In this document: positions 58,346 to 64,000 of the stretch, piece by piece
Position numbering within the stretch: the stretch's first letter is position 1
Layout of the letters: each line of letters opens with the position of its first letter
Assembly: GCA_018296165.2 (NCBI GenBank)
Contig: JACKQL020000006.1
Span: 806,001-870,000, forward strand
Direction: 5' to 3'
From: Termitomyces sp. T153
Taxonomy: Eukaryota > Basidiomycota > Agaricomycetes > Agaricales > Lyophyllaceae
DNA: 64,000 nt
Notes under the pieces: generated by a model
Databases searched by the model: none
What the model was told of the DNA's origin: nothing
The model's input: the letters and a program-made list of their open reading frames with translations, nothing else
Translations under genes and position numbers: made by a program

Positions 58346-59306
58346 CTATGACTTCTTCATCTGGTCCACAAACTCATTTACTGCTTCATTCTCTGATGGC
58401 CAGGCCTGGGGTTCAAAACCCATATGCAGGTGTTGTCTAGTTGCAGGAAGAAATAGGGAGAATTGGGTGGAAGTGTGAACATAGTTGTTGTATTGGAACT
58501 TGGCATTGGGGAGGAGTTTGCCCCAGTCATCCTGGTGCTTATTGCAGAAGAGGTGGAGGTACTGCTCCAACTCCTGGTTTATGCATTTGGTCTGGCTGTC
58601 AGACTGTGGGTGGTAGATGGTGGAGGTGTGAAGCTTCATGCTGAGTAGTTAGTAGAGTTTCCTGGTGAAGTCCACTACAAATCACAACCCCTGGTCAGAT
58701 ATATAGGCATCAGAGAGGCCATGGAGCTTCCAGACATTCCTCCAGTACAGGTTTGTGGTGCCCATAGCAGAGCAGGTGGTGTGAGTTGGAATGAAGTGTG
58801 CTCACTTGCCATACAGGTCCACCACCACCATGATCATGTTGTAACCATAGTCATCAGAGACTTCTATGATGAAGTCCACAGAGGTGACACTCCATTGAGA
58901 TGGGTAGAGGGTGTAGCTGTCCAGAAGGAAGGTGGCACTGAGGCTTGGTCCAGAGGCAAAGATTGCATGTACTAGTGTAGGATGCAATATACTGGGACAT
59001 CTGGAACCACCAGTAATTCTGTGAAACCAGCTCCAGCATTTTCCATTGTCCAGGGTGCCCAGCAATTTAGGAGTCATGGTGTTGCTCCATAATTCTCTGG
59101 CAGACCTCTGCAACATTGGACACATAGAAATGATCCCAAAAGGTCAAGATTCCATCTTGGAGAGCCCATTCATCTGCACAAACCAATTTGGTGCCCATGA
59201 TATGCACTGAAGTCATTGCCCTGGCTGCCTGAACAACAAGTTCCTCCTGCTGACCATTCTGGTTCCCCTGCCAGATGTCCTGGAGGATGTCTACCTCTGC
59301 TCTCAC
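58346..59306 (-). pseudogene. A3 integrase
   Basis: LVCADEWALQDGILTFWDH, HHDS..., YTSTCNLCLW, SVDFIIEVSDDYGYN, HPQSDSQTKCINQELEQYL (catalytic Glu changed to Lys) and FQYNNYVHTSTQFSLF. Two recognisable frameshifts. Confidence 0.85.
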
Positions 59307-59399
59307 AACAGCTAAACCTTCTATGGCTTAGATTGCAAACAATTTGGGCAGGAGGAGCATAATATTGCTATTGTCCTCTCCTTCAGTGCTGTAGTCCAC

Positions 59400-60742
59400 T
59401 CTCTAGAATAGAGTGTCTGGTTTTCCCATGCTCTGGCCAGGCTTGTGGTGCAGTGAGAAGTTGAAGTTGGCTAAGTAGAGGTAGCATTGGACTTGTCAGC
59501 AATTGAGTTTCTTGGCTGTCCAGAAGTACTCAAGATTCTTGTGATTGGTCCAGACTTCAAATTTGTGCTGCACACCTTCCAGAAAATGCCACTATTCCTC
59601 AAATGACCAGATGATTGCCAGCATCTCCTTGTCATGGATCTTGTAGTTATGCTCCACCACATTCAGGTTCTTGAAGTAGAAGGTCACTAGATGCCACTTC
59701 CCATCTTCTGGGGACTGTTGTGAGAGAAATGCCCCAGTGGCAAAGTTGGAGCTGTTGGCTTTGACTTGGAAGGGAGAGTTGTCATTTGGAAAGAGAAGAA
59801 CAGGTCCAGAGGTAACTGTGTGCTTGAGAGCACTGAAAGTCTTCTGCTCCAGAATCCTCCACTCCATGTGGCATCTTTCGCTGTGAGGTCAAATAGCAGG
59901 CAGGCATGATGCAAGAAGTCCTGGATGAACCTCTGGTAGAAGTTTGCAAAGCCAAGAAAAGCCTGCACCTCCTTCTTATTCTTGGGCTCCAGCCATTCCA
60001 CAACACACACCACCTTCACTGGATCCATCTCTGCCATTCCATGTGAGATGATGAGGCTCAGATACTTGATCTGAGTCTGTTCAAACTTGCACTTCTCCAG
60101 TTTGAGGTATAGCTGGTGCTTTTGGAGACATTCCAAGATAAGGTGCATGATCTGGTGGTGCTCTTCCAGTGTTTTGGTGTAGATGAGGATGTTGTCAAGG
60201 TATACACACACTATGCCTTCAGCAATGAGGCCTTGGAAGATGTTGTTCATCATTGTCTGGGAGGTAACTGAGCTATTAGTGAGTCCAAAGAACATGATAA
60301 GATGTTTGAACAATCCCCAATTGGTCCAGAAGGCAGCCTTCCACTTGTTTTCCTCCTGGATGTGCACATTGTTATAGCCCTACTGGACATCCAGTTTGGT
60401 GAAGTACCACACACCCCAGAGGTTGTTGATGAGTCTGGAGATGAGGGGGAGGGAGTAACAGTTCTTCATTGTCATGGCATTGAGAACCCAGTAGTCCTGA
60501 ACCAGTTAGAGCAAGCCATCTTTCTTTTTGATGAAGAAGACTAGAGAAGCTATCAGAGATTTTGAGGGGCATATGCAACCAGAGTCTAGGTTCTCTTGCA
60601 GGAAGGTGTTGAGTTCATTCTGCTCCTTGGGCACTAGTGGGTAGACCTTACAGCTGGAGAGTGTGGAGTCCAGCAATAGTTCAATGGCATGGTCCCACTG
60701 CTTGCACTCTGAGAGTGAGTTGAATAAGGCCTTGGAGAACAC
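59400..60742 (-). pseudogene. A3 reverse transcriptase and RNase H
   Basis: The frame 60506-60742 contains FSKALFNSLSEC and VFFIKKKDGLL. 59687-60367 carries FGLTNSSVTSQTMMNNIFQGLI, VYLDNILIYTKTLEEH, LYLKLEKCKFEQ and AFLGFANFYQRFIQDF. RNase H follows with VKANSSNFATGAFLSQQS and YKIHDKEMLAIIWSFEE. YLDN again replaces YLDD. Confidence 0.88.
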
Positions 60743-61149
60743 ATGCTCAAAAGCATGGAGGTAGAGGGGTACAATGTCCTAGAACTCCCAGGGCATGGAG
60801 TTAGCAGCAAATGCCTAAGCCCATCACTGGGATGTGGTCTAGCATGCCTGAATCTTTGTAGTAGAGGGTGGCAAATGTAAGGTGGTGGTATAAATCTGGT
60901 CCCCCACCTCTACTGCTTTATCTGGGAACTCCAGATCAAATGTGCCTCCAAACTCCCCTACACATTTCTCCTTCAGGGCTCTGCCACCACCCCAGTTCTC
61001 CTTATAGAGGGCCCCTCTATGGGGGAATGCCAGGGGTGGGGAATCCAGGAGGTCTAAGTCAGAAAAGGAAAAAGGGCCAGTACAGCATGCATAGATGGCT
61101 GAGCACTCTAGAACCTGAGCCTGGCATTCTTTCTGGCCTCTGTGGCACA

Positions 61150-61779
61150 GGCAAAACACCTCTAAGAGCACCAGCTCATTATCACCTCCCCTTTGGTCCA
61201 ATCTACTTTGGAGTTATGCTTCCAGAGCCATATGAAACCCAGGATTATATCTTGTTTGCCCAAACTAGTGAAAGCAAAGACTACATGCCCTGCATAGTTT
61301 TGATAGCAGGGAACAAGGTCAACCACAGAGCTGATAGTGCTTCCTTTGTTGGGCATTCCATCAATGTTAAAAACTGGAATGGGCTTGGGAAGTGGCTGCA
61401 TGGTCAGGCCATGGCACTTGACAAACTCTGAGTCCAGGAACAGTCCCATTGCTCTGCTATCTAGGAGAGCAGTGACTTTATAAGCTTGCTGGGTATCTGT
61501 GGTCTTGATCTCTATATCAAGGTGCAGGGAGCTGGCAGATGGGCTTGAAGCTATGACATACTATCAGAGCATTTGGCACACCTAGGCAAGGCAGTGCTGG
61601 CGGACCCTAGCTGGTGTCAGAGAACTTGGCTGAGGCTCTGAAGTTGGTATTTGTATGTCTGGAGGGGGATGTTGAGGTTCTTCTGTCTTAAAAAGAGGAG
61701 CATCAGAAAAGGTAATTTCATTTTCCAGTGATAAACATGAAAACCTATTAGTACTCAGCAATAGAGGCATACACCTCAT
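61150..61779 (-). pseudogene. A3 protease region
   Basis: The frame 61162-61449 (GLFLDSEFVKCHGLTMQPLPK, then PVFNIDGMPNKGSTI) follows the DSGATG equivalent, which is broken near 61450. An upstream frame at 61582-61779 (FSCLSLENEITFSDA) matches the A2 protein at 37921. Confidence 0.75.
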
Positions 61780-61799
61780 GTTGCCTGATTACAAATCCT

Positions 61800-62997
61800 C
61801 CTCCAGTTCTGGAAGTGACATGCAAGCACTGATCTCCTCTGGAGTCAACTATAGCATCAGGTTGTCTGGCAACAGAGCTCTGGCAATATCTTTTGTGGCC
61901 AATAGTTGCAGGAGGAGTTCCTCCTGCTCTGCTGTAGAAAGGTAACATACCTCCAGACCCAAGGGGCAGTGTTGTGCAAAGTGCCAGGCTTCTGACATTT
62001 CTAGCACAATAGTGGTGCAGTGCAGAGCTATCAGGCTGTGTCCATGTCCATAGAGATGCCTAGCAGCAGGGAATGCAGTGCAGGGATGGCTGGAGTGGAA
62101 GTGTGCATTGGGCAAGCAGGTGTGGGGTACTGGAGGCTGGTGACTGGTGCAGGGTGCTGCATGGGATGCATGTAGTGGAGCTCCTGCCAAATCTCTATGA
62201 GCTGCCACTAATCCTGAGCTACCTTATATTATAAAGCATTCCTCTCATTGTCCAGGCAGCCCTCTGTGAGATTGTCAATGCATTCTACCAATGTAGGGTG
62301 CAGGCCATCCTGGAAGGTAAGGCACAACTGAAGGCCATTGGGGTAGACTGCTTTATACTTGTCCAGTGTGTGCTTCCCTTGCTCATATTGCTCTCTGTCA
62401 CATAACATCAAGGCAGCAGTTTTGGCAGGGCTGAGTGGAAAAAAACTCCACCCAGAAGTCCTTCTCAAAGGTGGCCCAGTGTGAAAAACTTCCAATACTT
62501 CTGAGGTGCCTAAAAACTTGCAATGTGTAGATGGAGGCATGTCTGGTCTTCATGTATGACAATACCCAGGCTATCTTCAGTGCATTGGAGTCAAAGGCAT
62601 CCCTGCTGAGGTGGATGTAGGTGAAGCAGGATTGGAGGAAGCATTTCCTGCTAGAGTGAGCACCATTGTACACATCTGGGAGCACAGGGCATGGAATCTG
62701 CAGTCATAGAGGCTGCAGAGCTGCAGAAGCAAGTATAGAGGAAGTCTGGGTTTGTTCTGTGACTGGGGGAGGTGTGGAGACAGAGGGTAGGTGCTTAAGC
62801 AATGCCTGGAGTGATTGGGAGATGTGGTCTGTGGTATGATGGAGGGTAGAGAGTTTAGTTGTGTGGTGGGTGATGGATGATTGTGTTAGTTGCACCTGGT
62901 TTTCTAGGTGTAGCAGGTGGGTCCAGGCTTTGTCCTGTGTGGCCAGAGCCTCTGATGGGGTGTCTGAATTGGCAGGCTGCAACATAGACCTCCACAA
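61800..62997 (-). pseudogene. A3 gag
   Basis: 62704-62997 is the N-terminal helical part (LLHLENQVQLTQSS). 62398-62685 and 62229-62540 hold the gag core (WATFEKDFW, REQYEQGKHTL). 61849-62208 is the C-terminal part with an EEQEELLLQLLA-type acidic segment. No CCHC knuckle was seen in any family A gag. Confidence 0.8.
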
Positions 62998-63078
62998 TGC
63001 TTAATACTAGTAGGGAAGCAACAAATAGAGGCTCAGAGGTTTTGTGCAGCTATGGAGAGCCTCCAGACCAGTGTTTCT

Positions 63079-63089
63079 AGACTTGTTCT
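63079..63089 (-). other. Primer-binding site of A3
   Basis: Minus strand AGAACAAGTCT, 2 nt from the LTR edge at 63092; complementary to 63217-63227 inside the LTR. Confidence 0.7.
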
Positions 63090-63091
63090 GC

Positions 63092-63447
63092 TATAATAGT
63101 GATGTCTGGGAGTGGCAGCTCAGAGTCACACAGATAGCAGAGGGAAATCAGAAGTATATTAGCAAGTATACAATAATACAACAGTAACTAATCACCTAGC
63201 AGAGGGGAATCCAAAGAGAACAAGTCTAAGGATCCCTGGTGGTCAGTGTGGCACATCAGCCAGCAGCAGAGGCATGAAAATGGCTGTACAGAGGACCAGA
63301 GCCACTCTTAACCTTAGGAAAGTTATTAATGAGGTAATATAGAAAGTCCCATGGGTCTCTGGAGATCTCTGGAGATTTGAAGCAAGCCCCAGAGATATCA
63401 AGCAAGCTGCAGAGGTGTTGGAACAAGCTGTGGAGGTTGGAAATGGA
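63092..63447 (-). repeat. 5' LTR of A3, missing its first 12 nt
   Basis: Aligned with the 3' LTR, the segment ends at GGAAATGGA where AGTCCCCTGACA should follow, and the target duplication GAAAG comes next. The U5 end is also mutated (TATAATAGTG for TGTAAGGGC). Confidence 0.82.
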
Positions 63448-63452
63448 GAAAG

Positions 63453-63595
63453 AACTTCAAGTTTGAGGTTTAATGGAGACACCACTTGGGAGTTCCTCAT
63501 GACTTGCAAGGACTTGGTGGCCCTTGATAGATATTTTGAGTTGCAAGGTGTACAATGCCCTGTGCAGCCAGCTAGAAGGCCTAAGTCAACTTGAC
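63453..63595 (+). pseudogene. Element B chromo-like domain, second half
   Basis: After the A3 target duplication the frame resumes with NFKFEV, a stop, then NGDTTWEFLMTCKDLVALDRYFEL, which with the part before 57187 completes a chromo-like domain (KFEVKW...GDTTWEP pattern). It proves that A3 inserted inside B. Confidence 0.75.
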
Positions 63596-64000
63596 TTAGT
63601 TCAGAAGTTGGTTGAGCCACCATGCCAGCAGCTATCAAATATTATATCAGCCAATTTTTTTTGGCCAAGTACAAAGTCCAACTGCTCTTTGTCTTCTACT
63701 CCATTGTTGGTGCAATGCATCAGCATAGTGTAAGAGGGCTACTTGCCCAATGAATAAGAAAAAGAAGCAACCAGGTAAGGCAGACATGAGTCCACCTGAA
63801 TATTCAGTGAGCTCTGGGCAGAGCTCAAGAGGGGGAGAATGAGGGAGTAGTTCACTTTCTGGGTTTGGTGGCTTTGCTACACTAACAGGAGGCTTAGTGC
63901 CTGGAGATGTAGCACTCCCAGCAATAAGAAGAGCAGCCCCAGCTCCATGAAAAGCAAGACCCATGAGCAAAGGACCTACAGCAGTGCTGGGAGATATGGC
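63596..64000. other. Element B 3' region or flank, unassigned
   Basis: No LTR of family B is reached before the window ends. A minus-strand frame at 63647-63970 has no recognised family. Confidence 0.35.

Larger units (their letters stand above)
57732..63091 (-). mobile_element. Internal region of Ty3/Gypsy element A3, all domains present
   Basis: Gag, protease, RT, RNase H, integrase and chromodomain are all recognisable in order. A3 is the most complete family A copy, lacking the large deletions of A1 and A2, though interrupted by stops and frameshifts. Confidence 0.88.

Noticed and set aside
1..64000. tRNA or rRNA genes
   Set aside because: No stretch with tRNA A/B-box and cloverleaf pattern or rRNA-like conserved sequence was noticed by eye; a tRNAscan run was not possible.

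Overview
The window looks like a repeat-rich, subtelomere-like or accessory region of a basidiomycete (Agaricomycetes-type) nuclear genome. The evidence is short GT-AG introns of about 45-75 bp, a Tri5-like terpenoid cyclase, a fungal-type microsomal P450, a Plavaka (CACTA-like) transposase relic, an ISWI remodeller relic and many chromodomain Ty3/Gypsy elements. No species can be named from sequence alone.

Architecture. Bases 1-11594 and 20832-32425 are an inverted repeat (paired coordinates sum to 32426). Every open frame I compared in one arm recurs unchanged in the other, so the arms look close to identical. The outer end is cut by the window edge, so the true arms are probably longer. 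The 9237-bp single-copy spacer (11595-20831) holds a Plavaka transposase relic, an apparently intact sesquiterpene-synthase-like gene on the minus strand (14955-16063) and an intron-containing ISWI pseudogene. Each arm carries one apparently intact multi-exon cytochrome P450 (6138-8311 minus; 24115-26288 plus). The result is P450 - terpene synthase - P450, a minimal terpenoid biosynthetic locus embedded in dead repeats. Both enzymes were reconstructed exon by exon by eye and keep their diagnostic motifs.

Base composition. Most of the window is nearly free of CpG. The P450 blocks (about 6150-9090 and its mirror) and the terpene-synthase block (about 14960-17900) contain normal CpG and so stand out as islands. 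Many stop codons and lost catalytic residues in the transposons are explained by CpG to TpG/CpA transitions, the mark of old cytosine methylation.

Right half (31566-64000). This is a stack of nested LTR retrotransposons. Family A (chromodomain Ty3/Gypsy) has three copies: A1 (31566-36192 plus the last 7 nt at 41806-41812), A2 (36193-41800, inserted in the A1 3' LTR with target duplication GTCAC) and A3 (57188-63447 minus, inserted in family B with target duplication GAAAG). Family B (51314-57187, resuming at 63453) is a second Gypsy lineage with a CCHC gag. Remnants of two further Gypsy families (C and E), an LTR-bounded element D and a tyrosine-recombinase relic fill 41.8-51.3 kb. Family A carries a Tf1-like signature of tRNA-independent self-priming: an 11-nt primer-binding site, 2 nt after the LTR, exactly complementary to a site inside the LTR.
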